Assembly: GCA_964503045.1 (NCBI GenBank)
Contig: CAZCZI010000011.1
Location: forward strand, 78,132 to 142,131
Direction: 5' to 3'
From: CAYZJR01 sp964503045
Lineage (GTDB): Bacteria; Cyanobacteriota; Vampirovibrionia; Obscuribacterales; Obscuribacteraceae
DNA: 64,000 nucleotides
In this document: positions 51,560-61,251 of the stretch, piece after piece
Layout of the letters: each line of letters begins with the position of its first letter
Position numbering within the stretch: position 1 is the first letter of the stretch
Position numbers and translations under genes: made by a program
The notes under the pieces: model-generated
What the model was told of the DNA's origin: nothing
Databases searched by the model: none
Seen by the model: the letters and a program-made list of their open reading frames with translations, nothing else

Positions 51560-54199
51560 GTGCAAGAAGAAGCAGTGGTTGGTAGTGCAAAACTGTCGCC
51601 CATGATGCGGCAGTATTGGGATATAAAATCGCAATATCCTGATGCATTGCTCTTCTTTAGGGTGGGCGATTTTTACGAACTCTTCGATTCTGATGCGCAA
51701 GTAGCCGCACGCGAGCTTGACATCACGCTGACCGGACGGCCGGAGCCGTCGTATTCCACTGGACGATGCCCGATGGCGGGGGTTCCTTTCCGGGCTGCTG
51801 ATCTTTATCTGAGCCGCTTGTTGTCGAAGGGATACTCAGTCGCTATATGCGATCAAGTCGGAGTTGTCGGCGCGGAAAAAGGCCCGGTCGAAAGACAAGT
51901 GACGCGCGTATTGACACCAGGGACGGTGCTGGAATCGCACTTGCTTCCGGCGCGCGAAAATAACTACTTGATTGCTATTCTTCGTGGCGCACCGCTTTGG
52001 GGACTCGCCTGTGTTGACGCCTCTTGTGGTGAGTTTTTCGTCAGTCAGATGACGGAAGAACAGTTGCTGTTGGAGCTGGGCCGGTTGGACCCGAAAGAAA
52101 TTCTGGCGCCTTTGAAAATCACTCGGCCCGGGCCAAACGATGTGGTTCCGCGAGAAGTATTGGACATACCAGAAGGTGCCCAGGGACAGTATCGCTTTAG
52201 TGGCCGCCCGTCGATGTTCTTCCAGTTTGAGCCCGCTCAAAGACGGATTTTCGAAGTCTTTGGTGTTTCTACACTGGAAGGTTTCGGCTGCCAATCAATG
52301 CCGCTGGCGGTAGGGGCTGCCGGCGCTGTACTGGAGTATTTGGACAAGACTCAAGGCGCGCAGCGGCCGAAGTTTAACGGCATTTCGGCCTACACTTTTG
52401 ATGGTCATCTCGTACTCGATACAAACACCCGGCGCAACTTGGAGTTGACCGAGACGTCTCGCGACAGAACCTTTGAAGGAAGTCTCTTGTGGTCTCTCGA
52501 TCAAACTAAAACCGGCATGGGCAGCCGCATGTTGCGGAAGTGGTTGTTAAAGCCGCTGACATCGGTCGATGCCATTCGCGCAAGGCAAAGTGCCGTTAAA
52601 GAGTTGGCGGAGAGTTCTGAGTTGCGCAGCGCCATTGAAGACGTGCTGGGACGACTCAGTGATTTGGAACGGCTCGCAGTCAGACTTTCATCAGCTACGA
52701 TCAACCCCAAAGACGCGGTTGCCGTTCGCTCATCCATAGAAGCACTGCCGGATCTCTCCGCCGTGCTCGGTGCGTCGAGCAGTCCCTATCTGAATTGCTT
52801 GTCGCAAATAGACGAATCGTTAATTGATCTGTCGGAATCAATTCGTACCTCGATTAAAGAAGATCCACCGCGCGAGCTAAGTGAGGGCGGCATCTTCAGT
52901 GAGGGCTACAACGAAGAACTCGATGAGATTCGATCGCTTCTCGGGGGTGGTCGCACTTGGATCGACGAGTTCCAAAAGAACGAGCAAGAGCGCACCGGAA
53001 TCAGGAGTCTTAAGGTCAACTTCAACCGCACTTTTGGCTACTACATTGAAGTTACGAACTCCAACCAATCGCTTGTTCCGGAAAATTACATCAGGAAACA
53101 AACGCTCACTAATGCAGAGCGTTACATCACGCCTGAACTCAAAGAGTACGAAGCAAAGATTCTCAATGCCGAGAAAAATCAATCTGACCTGGAGTACAAG
53201 CTATTCTCCAACTTCCGCCAAAACATGACCCAATACGGCAAAGCACTGCTGGCGGTGGCGAGCGATCTTGCTAATTTGGATACGCTTCTGTCACTTGCAA
53301 AAGTTGCAATCGAAAGGCGATACGTTTGTCCGGTAGTGGACGACTCACTTTCCGTCAACATCAAAGGCGGTCGCCATCCGGTTTTGGAACGCATTCTGCC
53401 GATGGGAAGATATGTTCCGAACGATACGCGTTTGGAAGGCGCAAGTGGCGATCATCAATTGATCATTCTTACCGGTCCAAACATGGCTGGGAAATCGAGC
53501 TTGCTCAGGCAAGTCGCCCTGATTGTGGTGCTTGCTCAAATCGGCTCTTATGTTCCATGTGAATCGGCAAAAATTGGATTAGTCGATCGAATCTTCACCC
53601 GTATAGGTGCTGTTGACGATCTCACCCAAGGACAATCGACGTTCCTTGTAGAGATGAGCGAAACCACTCAATGTTGTCTGTCGGCCACGGATCGTTCGCT
53701 TATTTTGCTTGATGAGGTTGGTCGTGGAACCAGCACCTATGACGGTGTTGCAATTGCTTGGTCTGTCGCTGAGTATCTTGCAAAGGAAGTGAAGGCAAGA
53801 ACTATTTTTGCCACTCACTATCATGAACTCAACGGGCTCTCGAGTTTCTTCCCGCAGATAGTCAACTATCAAGTGCTGGTTAAAGAAGCTGATGGTCATG
53901 TGGAGTTCTTGCGTTCAGTCGTGCCCGGTGGAGCCAGTAAGAGCTTTGGAGTGCAAGTCGCTCGCATGGCAGGATTGCCATGGCAAATCATCGATCGCGC
54001 GCAGTATTTGATTAATCAAATGGAGAAACGGGGAGTGGCAAGCAAAATTCTTGACGGTCCGAAATTGCGCAATATTCCGTCTATGGATGAGGTTATGCAG
54101 TTATCGCTTTTTGAGGCATCCAAGCCAAAAGAGGATGAAGAGTTGGCTGTCCATTCGCTTTCGAGGGAACATGAAGGTGGAAAGAAAAATGAGGAGTAA
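51560..54199 (+). CDS. mutS: DNA mismatch repair protein MutS
   Basis: This 879-residue protein recognises mismatches and starts repair. The mismatch-reading Phe-x-Glu is in RVGDFYELF (about residues 36-44). Connector, core and clamp domains follow. The ABC ATPase has Walker A TGPNMAGKSSLLRQ (about 640), Walker B LILLDEVGRGTSTYDG, and the His loop ATHYHEL. The MutS1 C-terminal helix (ASKSFGVQVARMAGLPW) is present. The start is GTG with GAGGAA upstream. No mutL is in the window. Its 3' end overlaps the next gene by 11 bp. Confidence 0.97.
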   Translation: MQEEAVVGSAKLSPMMRQYWDIKSQYPDALLFFRVGDFYELFDSDAQVAARELDITLTGRPEPSYSTGRCPMAGVPFRAADLYLSRLLSKGYSVAICDQVGVVGAEKGPVERQVTRVLTPGTVLESHLLPARENNYLIAILRGAPLWGLACVDASCGEFFVSQMTEEQLLLELGRLDPKEILAPLKITRPGPNDVVPREVLDIPEGAQGQYRFSGRPSMFFQFEPAQRRIFEVFGVSTLEGFGCQSMPLAVGAAGAVLEYLDKTQGAQRPKFNGISAYTFDGHLVLDTNTRRNLELTETSRDRTFEGSLLWSLDQTKTGMGSRMLRKWLLKPLTSVDAIRARQSAVKELAESSELRSAIEDVLGRLSDLERLAVRLSSATINPKDAVAVRSSIEALPDLSAVLGASSSPYLNCLSQIDESLIDLSESIRTSIKEDPPRELSEGGIFSEGYNEELDEIRSLLGGGRTWIDEFQKNEQERTGIRSLKVNFNRTFGYYIEVTNSNQSLVPENYIRKQTLTNAERYITPELKEYEAKILNAEKNQSDLEYKLFSNFRQNMTQYGKALLAVASDLANLDTLLSLAKVAIERRYVCPVVDDSLSVNIKGGRHPVLERILPMGRYVPNDTRLEGASGDHQLIILTGPNMAGKSSLLRQVALIVVLAQIGSYVPCESAKIGLVDRIFTRIGAVDDLTQGQSTFLVEMSETTQCCLSATDRSLILLDEVGRGTSTYDGVAIAWSVAEYLAKEVKARTIFATHYHELNGLSSFFPQIVNYQVLVKEADGHVEFLRSVVPGGASKSFGVQVARMAGLPWQIIDRAQYLINQMEKRGVASKILDGPKLRNIPSMDEVMQLSLFEASKPKEDEELAVHSLSREHEGGKKNEE

Positions 54200-56684
54200 G
54201 AATCTTACAAGAATCGCGGTGGCGCTGACGCTGGGACTATGCGTCTTTGCACAACCTGCGACAATCGCCAAAAACAAGAAAGTGAAAGGCGAAGGCTCCA
54301 AGAAAGAAAGCAAAGTCGAAAAGGCATTTGCCGTTGAAGGTACAGGACTTCCTCCAAAAGTTTTAAAGCTGGTCAACAAGGGTGATTGGAAGTCTGCCAA
54401 TAAAGAGTTGGCGACTCTCGCTAAAGACGAGACGGTTGCTTCACGCAACGGAGCATGGCTTGCGTTCTCATATTTGTTTCTCGGTGAATGCAACGAATTG
54501 AAATCATACGCAGAGCGCGTTGGCGCTATTTCTGCCGCAGAGGAAAAAGGGGGCCCGAAGCCTGAAGAAAAGTCAGAAACCAAGCCCGTTTCCAAAGAGA
54601 AGGGCAATGAAGTAGACAGCAAAACGCTCGTTGCGGCTAAGAATAAAGAAAAGAAACCTTCCGACGACAACAAAAACGATAAAGGAAACTTGACGTACCA
54701 TCAGCTGATCGTCAAGGCATTCCATGAATGCTGTCAGGCACGCTTTGATGACGCAGAGGCGACTCTCGGCAAGATGCCGAAAGAGCATGCCAATGATGCG
54801 CTTGCCTACTATGCGCTCAGTGCCGTAGCCGGAAAACAAGGACGTGCAGGTGCTGCCGTCGAGTATTTGCAGCGTTGCGTCGCGCTTGCTCCGAATTTTG
54901 CATGGGGTTATAGAACTCTCGGTTACTTGCAGCAGAGATGGTTGAAGGAGTTTCAAGATGCTGATGCCTCCTTGTCTTCGGCGTTAGCGATCGAACCCTC
55001 ACAGAAAGAAGTCAGGGACATGCTCATCGACGGAAGACTTTCGCGCAATGATTTCGATGGCGCGGTCGATGCCGCCATGGCCGGTGTCAAATCCGCGCCC
55101 AAAGAAGCGCACAACTACTATCGCCTATCTCAAATTTACACACAGCAGTGGCGGCTCAGAGAAGCGCTGGACCAACTTGCAAAAGCGATTTCTCTTGATC
55201 CCAACGACCCGAAGTACTACCGCAGCAAAGCAACAATCAGACGCTACCAAGGTGATTTGAACGCCGCTATCGCCGATCAGCAAAAGGCGGTCGCCTTGGG
55301 CAAAGATAAGCCATTCGAGCTGGTCGAATTGGCATCGATGAACCTCGCAGCCGGAAACAACAATCGTGCAGCCGACAATTTGAAAGAAGCATTGAAGCTC
55401 GATCCTGAAAATCAACTGGCGCATGAAAAGCTGGTTGAAGTCCTCCAGGACGAACGTCGATGGGATGACTTGGTTGAGGAGTTCAACCGCGCGCTGGCGA
55501 AACGACCGAAAGACGGAAAGTTGCATATGCAACTCGCGCTTGTGCTGGCTGAAACCGGCAAGAAAGACAAAGCGATTGACGAGTTTATCGAGGCGGGCAA
55601 CCTCAACCAAAATGATCCTGAGCCGCACAGACAGCTGGCGAACCTTTATGTGAAAAACAAAGATTTTGGCAAGGCGTCCAAGTCATACACGCGTGCGCTC
55701 AACATCAATCCCAGTTCTGTTCCTGATTTCGTGGCGCTTGGGTATTGCTATGCAGAGACCGATGATTACATGCAGGCTGAAGCGGCATTCGTCACTGCAA
55801 TCGCATTGCAGCAATTTACCGGCAACACAAGCGGGCCCAATAAGCTGGACATTTTGAGATCGCTTTCCTCGCTTCTGTTCGAGGAAGGGCGATATGCTGA
55901 TGCTGCGGCGCAATTCGAAGCAGTTCTTGCGTCGACAAAAGGCACACCAACAGAGGTCGAAGACACTTATTTGCTGGCTCAGGCTAAGACGTTGCGCGAC
56001 TTGTCTCAAGCATCTGTAGATAACCTCGTGCAATCATTCGATAAGATGTCGGCCGAGAAAAAAGATTTGCACCGCGAAGCATTTATCGACACGATCATCG
56101 CTGCAAAGCGCTATGACAAGGCACTTTCTCTGATTCAGGGCTTTGGTGATTTGAAACCCCAAGACCTCTGGAATTTGCTCAGTGCGAAAGCGCTCAGGCA
56201 AAAAGGTGACACCGAAGGCGCCGACAAACTGTTGAATCGCGTCGTGTTGTCTAAAGAACTCAGCCCCAGTCAACTTGCTGATGCAATGGTAGAACAAGCG
56301 ATTATCCAAAGCGCCAAGGACCAGTCAAAGGCTGAGGCTACAGCGAAGTCAGCAATCGAGACATACAATAAATCATTTAGAGCCTACACCGCGCTCGGCA
56401 GAATATTGCTGAACAAAGGCGATGCCAACCAAGCAATCGAGGCTGCCAAAAAGGCTCAAGAACTCAATCCCTACCACGCACCAGCTTATCTTTTGCTAGG
56501 CGATGCCCAACAGAAAACCGGCGCTGTAAAAGACGCATCCGAGAGTTACAAGAAAGCGGTCGAGCTTTACCCGACGCTCTTGGAAGCACACAAGTCGTTG
56601 CTTCAAACCTACAAGAAGTTGGCGATGAACGCTGAGGCCGTCAAAGAAGAAGCGCAAATCGCGCAGATGGAGAAGATTCAGTAG
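54189..56684 (+). CDS. Secreted TPR-repeat protein
   Basis: The start at 54189 is chosen because it opens on a signal peptide (IAVALTLGLCVFAQPATIA) and has GGTGGAAAG just upstream; upstream in-frame codons lie inside mutS. It encodes 831 residues. A Lys/Glu-rich segment (about 30-60 and 130-175) precedes at least ten TPR units (AGAAVEYLQRCVALAPNFAW; LREALDQLAKAISLDPNDPK; FGKASKSYTRALNINPSSVP; ANQAIEAAKKAQELNPYHAP). It is translationally coupled to mutS, but a functional link is not implied. It is convergent with the next TPR gene. Confidence 0.88.
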   Translation: MRSKNLTRIAVALTLGLCVFAQPATIAKNKKVKGEGSKKESKVEKAFAVEGTGLPPKVLKLVNKGDWKSANKELATLAKDETVASRNGAWLAFSYLFLGECNELKSYAERVGAISAAEEKGGPKPEEKSETKPVSKEKGNEVDSKTLVAAKNKEKKPSDDNKNDKGNLTYHQLIVKAFHECCQARFDDAEATLGKMPKEHANDALAYYALSAVAGKQGRAGAAVEYLQRCVALAPNFAWGYRTLGYLQQRWLKEFQDADASLSSALAIEPSQKEVRDMLIDGRLSRNDFDGAVDAAMAGVKSAPKEAHNYYRLSQIYTQQWRLREALDQLAKAISLDPNDPKYYRSKATIRRYQGDLNAAIADQQKAVALGKDKPFELVELASMNLAAGNNNRAADNLKEALKLDPENQLAHEKLVEVLQDERRWDDLVEEFNRALAKRPKDGKLHMQLALVLAETGKKDKAIDEFIEAGNLNQNDPEPHRQLANLYVKNKDFGKASKSYTRALNINPSSVPDFVALGYCYAETDDYMQAEAAFVTAIALQQFTGNTSGPNKLDILRSLSSLLFEEGRYADAAAQFEAVLASTKGTPTEVEDTYLLAQAKTLRDLSQASVDNLVQSFDKMSAEKKDLHREAFIDTIIAAKRYDKALSLIQGFGDLKPQDLWNLLSAKALRQKGDTEGADKLLNRVVLSKELSPSQLADAMVEQAIIQSAKDQSKAEATAKSAIETYNKSFRAYTALGRILLNKGDANQAIEAAKKAQELNPYHAPAYLLLGDAQQKTGAVKDASESYKKAVELYPTLLEAHKSLLQTYKKLAMNAEAVKEEAQIAQMEKIQ

Positions 56685-56734
56685 TAGCCTAAGTTCTTCC
56701 GGATCATTTAGGTGGTAGGAACTTCTTGAATCAC

Positions 56735-58270
56735 CTACACCATATTTGGTGTCGTCTGCATTTTGGGTTGTTGGGTCCGATGATTGAGAATGGCTCTGGC
56801 GCAGGACTTCATATGTTCCGCCTCAGCTTCTCTGTATGTGGAAGTGAGAAGCGCTGCGTAACCTTCCAGTGAAGACGCGACTTCGAGACTTTGAGGTCCC
56901 AGTGCTTTCGTGCGAATATCGATCGCGCGTTTGTAGAGAGCTTCAGCTTTTTCGTAGCGCGAGTCGTTTCTCAAGATCTCGGCGAGATAGTGGATGCAGA
57001 GACCGGTGTCTGCATGATCGGGACCAACCGTCTTTTCTCTTATCGCCAAAAGATCGTTGAAAATCTTCTCTGCATCTTTATACCGTTGCATCTGCACCAG
57101 GCAAGTTCCCAAATTCCCTTGGCACAACAGTGTGTCTGGATGCTCATTGCCAAAGAGTTTCTGGCGTATCTTCACTAGGCGCATCCAGTAAGGTTCGGCT
57201 TTTGAATACCGAGAATTGCCGTGATAAAACGATGCGATATCCCAGAGTCTTGAATCCAGAATCGGATTGTCTTGACCGACCACGCCTTCGCAAATCGAGA
57301 GCGCTTCTTTGTAGTGGCTTTCCGCTTGAGCAAATTTGTTTTCAGCCTGATAGACCATCGCAAGGCTGGCAAGAATTTGAGCTGTTTCCGGATGGTTCTT
57401 GCCTACCGATCGTTCCTTGATAGCCATCGCACGCTTGTAAAGCCGCTCGGCATCAGCGAACTTGCTTTGACTCAAATGCGATGCCGCTAGTTTGTTGATG
57501 CAATCGACGACTTCCGGATGCGAGGGTCCCAGATTGATCTCTTTGATCTGAAGCAAACGCTCGTAGACCTTGCCTGCTTGCGCGTTTTGACCAGTCTGCT
57601 GAAGGGCGGTTACGAGGTTGGAGAGAATAGGTCCAAGATCTATATGTTCTTTGCCGAGCGCGGTCTCCAAAATGGTAAGCGCCCTTTGCAGCGCCGTTTG
57701 CGCATCCTGATAGCGTTGCTCACTTATATACAGCGCACCAAGGTTGTTGAAGATGTCGCCCACTTCGGGGTTGTTTGCACCCAGTACTTTTTCTTTGACC
57801 GAAAGCGATTTCTTGTACAACTTTTCAGCTTCGTCGAATTTGTTTTGCGCCGCATACAGAAGGGCGAGATTGTTGACGCTGGTTGCCACCTCTGGGTCGT
57901 CAGGACCAAGCACGCGCTCGTAAATTTCAGTCAGGCGCACGCAAAGTGGTTCTGCCAGGTTGTAACGACCTTGGAAGAAATAGAGCGCGGAAAGATTGTT
58001 GAGACTGCCCACCAGCTCTTCGTTTTCGGGTGGAAGGTTGCGTTCGCGAATGTCAAGCGAGCGCTGGTAGAGCGGCTCTGCCTCGCCGTAGCGAGCGCCT
58101 TCGAAGTAGACTTCGGCCAATCTGTCCAAGCTCGTGGCAACCAGAAGGTCATCTTTGGCTCGTTCGGCCTCCCAAACAGCCTGCTTGAACATACCTTCCG
58201 CCTGGTCGAGATCGCCCCTTTGGAAGGCAGCGGTGCCCTGTTCGATCATCTTGGACCAATCTTTGTTCAT
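56735..58270 (-). CDS. Kinesin-light-chain-type TPR protein, cytoplasmic
   Basis: About ten 42-residue TPR units of the kinesin light chain type are visible, for example YGEAEPLYQRSLDIRERNLP and FDEAEKLYKKSLSVKEKVLG with G-x-x-[HN]PE-V/T linkers. No signal peptide is seen. The ATG at 58270 (MNKDWSKMIEQG) is preferred over an upstream in-frame TTG at 58336, giving 511 residues. It follows the acyl-ligase fusion by 70 bp on the same strand, so co-transcription is likely. Partner unknown. Confidence 0.88.
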   Translation of the reverse strand: MNKDWSKMIEQGTAAFQRGDLDQAEGMFKQAVWEAERAKDDLLVATSLDRLAEVYFEGARYGEAEPLYQRSLDIRERNLPPENEELVGSLNNLSALYFFQGRYNLAEPLCVRLTEIYERVLGPDDPEVATSVNNLALLYAAQNKFDEAEKLYKKSLSVKEKVLGANNPEVGDIFNNLGALYISEQRYQDAQTALQRALTILETALGKEHIDLGPILSNLVTALQQTGQNAQAGKVYERLLQIKEINLGPSHPEVVDCINKLAASHLSQSKFADAERLYKRAMAIKERSVGKNHPETAQILASLAMVYQAENKFAQAESHYKEALSICEGVVGQDNPILDSRLWDIASFYHGNSRYSKAEPYWMRLVKIRQKLFGNEHPDTLLCQGNLGTCLVQMQRYKDAEKIFNDLLAIREKTVGPDHADTGLCIHYLAEILRNDSRYEKAEALYKRAIDIRTKALGPQSLEVASSLEGYAALLTSTYREAEAEHMKSCARAILNHRTQQPKMQTTPNMV

Positions 58271-58340
58271 TTTTGCGTCGAGTCTCTTTTTACCTGTGAA
58301 ATCAATTCTATAACTACTGTTCCACAGAAAGAGCAAATAT

Positions 58341-61058
58341 TTATCGTGGGGTCTGAAGTAGTCCTTCTTTCAACTCGGCGACGCGACTTCTGACAATTCG
58401 AGTGAGTGCTTGAGCTTGGGTGTATCTGGTGCGGTCGGCCGGAATGGGCTCCACCGGGATGCCGAACGCGATGGTGAGGCGCTCGCTGTAGGGCAGAGAA
58501 AATGCCGGCTGCAAAATCCCCGACTCGCCATGCACATAGGTTGGAACAATGGGGCAGTGCGCCTTGATTGCGAGGTGAGCGAATCCTGGTTTGAAGGGCC
58601 CCAAGTTATCGGCAAAAGGTGCGTCGATTTCGGGAAAGACAATTAAAACCGCCTCGTTGTCCAGGTTTTCGGAAAGGTCGTCGATGCCGCTTTCAAGGTC
58701 GCCGGTGCGATCGAAAGGCACTGCATCGAGAAGCGATGACGAAATATAAGAGGCGGCGCGACTGCAAAAGAATGTGTCGGCGGGAACTACAGGGCGCACG
58801 TGCTTCCTCAAAGCTTGAGGGAAACTGGCAATAAGGGCGGCAATTTGATGGGGTTTCAACCAATTGACTGCCAGTAGATATGGCGGTTTTGAGGGCAGAT
58901 TCTCCTCGCCTATAATTTCGAGGCGATCGCTTGCAGTGAGCAAAGATTTGAGTGTCAGCGCGATGAAGCTGCGTCCGGCTTCAATGAAGGGTGATGATAG
59001 AGAACTCTCCAGAAAGATGTCGGAAGGTCGCTCGGGCCAAGGTTTTATTTGCGATCCCTTCGGATAATTCGCGTCCACTCCCGGACCTTTCATGCCGGAG
59101 ACTCGCTTGAGTTCGGCGTTTTCCACCTTCGCCTGCTCGAGTTTCACCATGGCAATCAATTCTTCCAAAGTGTCTAGATCGTTTAGAGCCTCTGCTTCAA
59201 TGTTGAATCCAAACTCTTGTTCTAGGCGGCTCGAGAGTTCTAACCGCGCCAAGGAATCCAATCCTAATTGGTCTGAAAGATTCGATCTCGGGCGGAAAAG
59301 CGATGCGCTTGCTTCAAAGGTGCGACCCTTGAGCATGCTCTTGTCCATTACTTTATATACGCAGAAACAAACTTTGCGCCCGTCTTCATCGAAGTCGACT
59401 TGCATTGAATCATCGGCGTTGCGCTCGCCGTCGAGACATTCGTTGAGGTCGAATCGATGCATCACTTCGGTTTTATTGATGGAACCATCGAGTCTTCTAG
59501 GCAAATCCTTTTGCCAAACCTGTATGTTTGTGATGGTCGATAATGCCGTGAGAGGTTCGATTAGGGTTTGAACTTGATTGAGTATGCGTTGTTCCAACTC
59601 CTCCTCACCACGCACACCTGGTTTTGCTACTACCACCGCCACTGGTTCTTCACCATGTTGTTGGGAGCGACCAAACACGCATGCTTCCTTAACGAAAGGT
59701 GCTTTTACCAGGGCTTGTTCAACCTCTTTCGGAAATAAACTGAAACCGCAAGGCGTAATGATTGCATCGCCGACGCGACCAGTGACGATGAGATGACCGT
59801 CGGAATCGAAGTGCCCTTCAAATGGCGTGTCAAGCCATTCTCGGACGCATCTGCTTATATTGGTCGATCGAAATGACAGCACACCGCTGCGCTCTCGTTT
59901 CGACTGTTTCAATATGCGAGCGTAGATTCCGGGCAGCATAATTCCCCGGCTGCTGGTCTTTTTGGCCTTGATTGTTTCAGAGGCAAGCAGTCCGGCAGCT
60001 TCCGGAATTGAAAATGTATTCAACACGGGAATGCCGAATGATTGCAGGCGCTGACTTGCTTCCGGTGCGTGCGATTGACCGGTATTTATGATGAACTTGA
60101 CCTTGCCGCCTAGCTCGCGATGAACATCAGGAAACATCACATTCCCGAGTTGCGGCACCAGCGAAACGAAAGCACGAGACGCCGCCAGCCAGAGACGGCG
60201 CTGTGTAGAGAGTCCTTCGGCCGTAGCTTCGAGATCGCTCAACATTGTCTGCGTTATCTGTTGTGTTGTCACCAGCACCGAAATCTTCTCTACTTTCATC
60301 AATTCGCGAAGATGTCTCGTGCCTCTCAAACGGCTGTACACGACAGTTGCTCCAGCGCAAAGCGGGCTGAGCATACCGACTACAAACTCAAGCGGATTGG
60401 CCAAACTCAATATCGAGAGAAAGCGGAAGTCAGGTTGAATCTCGAAGTGACTCTTAGAAGAGAGTGCCGCTCCGACAATATTGCGATGCGAAAACGTGAT
60501 ACTGCCAGAGGTATCGCCAATGGCGCGCGAAGGAAAGAAGATGACTGCATCATCATCGGCGCGAGAAACCGGCATGTCAGACGGCGCATCGGCAGACAAA
60601 GGTTCTTGCGACTCTTCCAGTTCATCAAGCAGAATTAGCTTGTCCAGTACGCGGCGACTGAAAGTACTTTCTTTTAAACGCACTTCATGGCGACGGCCTG
60701 CCAAAACTAAAACCGCTCCACTTTCTTCGACTATGCGCAGAATATCTTCGTTGGATAGCTGCGGATCGATTGCCACTACAATGCAGCGCAAACGCATGAT
60801 TGCCATCGCGGCAAGCACCCAATTGGGGTGATTGTCGGCGACGATTGCAATTCGAAGGTTTTGAACAGGGGCTTCAGAATTTACACAATTGGCACGCTTT
60901 GCCAGGATTGCCAGCCTGGATGCCATCTCATATGTGAGCCTGGCCATGTCGCCATATTTGTATTCGCGAACTGTTCCAGATTGAATCATTCGCATCGCGG
61001 TGCGCTTGCGATGGCTGCTTGCCGACGCCAAAAACAGCTCTTGAATGTTTTTGAACAT
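58341..61058 (-). CDS. Acyl-AMP ligase/ACP/acyltransferase (Aas-like) fusion with degenerate active sites
   Basis: This protein of about 905 residues has three parts. An adenylate-forming domain covers about 1-550 (ends VTGRVGDAIITPCGFSLFP). An acyl carrier domain lies near 580-650 with Ser in LGLDSLARLEL. A C-terminal PlsC-like lysophospholipid acyltransferase lies at about 690-900 (FPEIDAPFADNLGPFKPGF, CPIVPTYV). The ligase P-loop reads SRAIGDTSG instead of SGTTGxPKG. The acyltransferase HX4D site reads NWLKPHQ. Catalysis may therefore be lost or unusual; the ACP site is intact. ATG at 61058 has AGAGGA upstream; 61079 is an alternative start. Confidence 0.85.
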   Translation of the reverse strand: MFKNIQELFLASASSHRKRTAMRMIQSGTVREYKYGDMARLTYEMASRLAILAKRANCVNSEAPVQNLRIAIVADNHPNWVLAAMAIMRLRCIVVAIDPQLSNEDILRIVEESGAVLVLAGRRHEVRLKESTFSRRVLDKLILLDELEESQEPLSADAPSDMPVSRADDDAVIFFPSRAIGDTSGSITFSHRNIVGAALSSKSHFEIQPDFRFLSILSLANPLEFVVGMLSPLCAGATVVYSRLRGTRHLRELMKVEKISVLVTTQQITQTMLSDLEATAEGLSTQRRLWLAASRAFVSLVPQLGNVMFPDVHRELGGKVKFIINTGQSHAPEASQRLQSFGIPVLNTFSIPEAAGLLASETIKAKKTSSRGIMLPGIYARILKQSKRERSGVLSFRSTNISRCVREWLDTPFEGHFDSDGHLIVTGRVGDAIITPCGFSLFPKEVEQALVKAPFVKEACVFGRSQQHGEEPVAVVVAKPGVRGEEELEQRILNQVQTLIEPLTALSTITNIQVWQKDLPRRLDGSINKTEVMHRFDLNECLDGERNADDSMQVDFDEDGRKVCFCVYKVMDKSMLKGRTFEASASLFRPRSNLSDQLGLDSLARLELSSRLEQEFGFNIEAEALNDLDTLEELIAMVKLEQAKVENAELKRVSGMKGPGVDANYPKGSQIKPWPERPSDIFLESSLSSPFIEAGRSFIALTLKSLLTASDRLEIIGEENLPSKPPYLLAVNWLKPHQIAALIASFPQALRKHVRPVVPADTFFCSRAASYISSSLLDAVPFDRTGDLESGIDDLSENLDNEAVLIVFPEIDAPFADNLGPFKPGFAHLAIKAHCPIVPTYVHGESGILQPAFSLPYSERLTIAFGIPVEPIPADRTRYTQAQALTRIVRSRVAELKEGLLQTPR

Positions 61059-61103
61059 GCGACGAGTCCTCTGAATCATGCATATGTTAGCAAGTCGCTG
61101 CCC

Positions 61104-61142
61104 AAAAAAATTGAAAAAGGCGGAGTTATGCGCTCCGCCTTT
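61104..61142 (-). terminator. Rho-independent terminator of alanine dehydrogenase
   Basis: The perfect 10-bp stem AAAGGCGGAG/CTCCGCCTTT has a 7-nt loop. On the minus strand it is followed by TTTCAATTTTTTT. It separates ald from the acyl-ligase fusion gene. Confidence 0.85.
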
Positions 61143-61251
61143 AATTTGCTTTGATTAGCGTTCGATTATCGACTGACTGCTCCAGCAAGCCTAGTTAGCC
61201 TAACCAGATAGATATGCCGAGGCATTAGACGCAACCGGTTTTCTTGGGTGA

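Noticed and set aside
57518..58393. 291-residue open frame on the plus strand
   Set aside because: It is antisense to the kinesin-light-chain-type TPR gene, whose repeat pattern is unmistakable.
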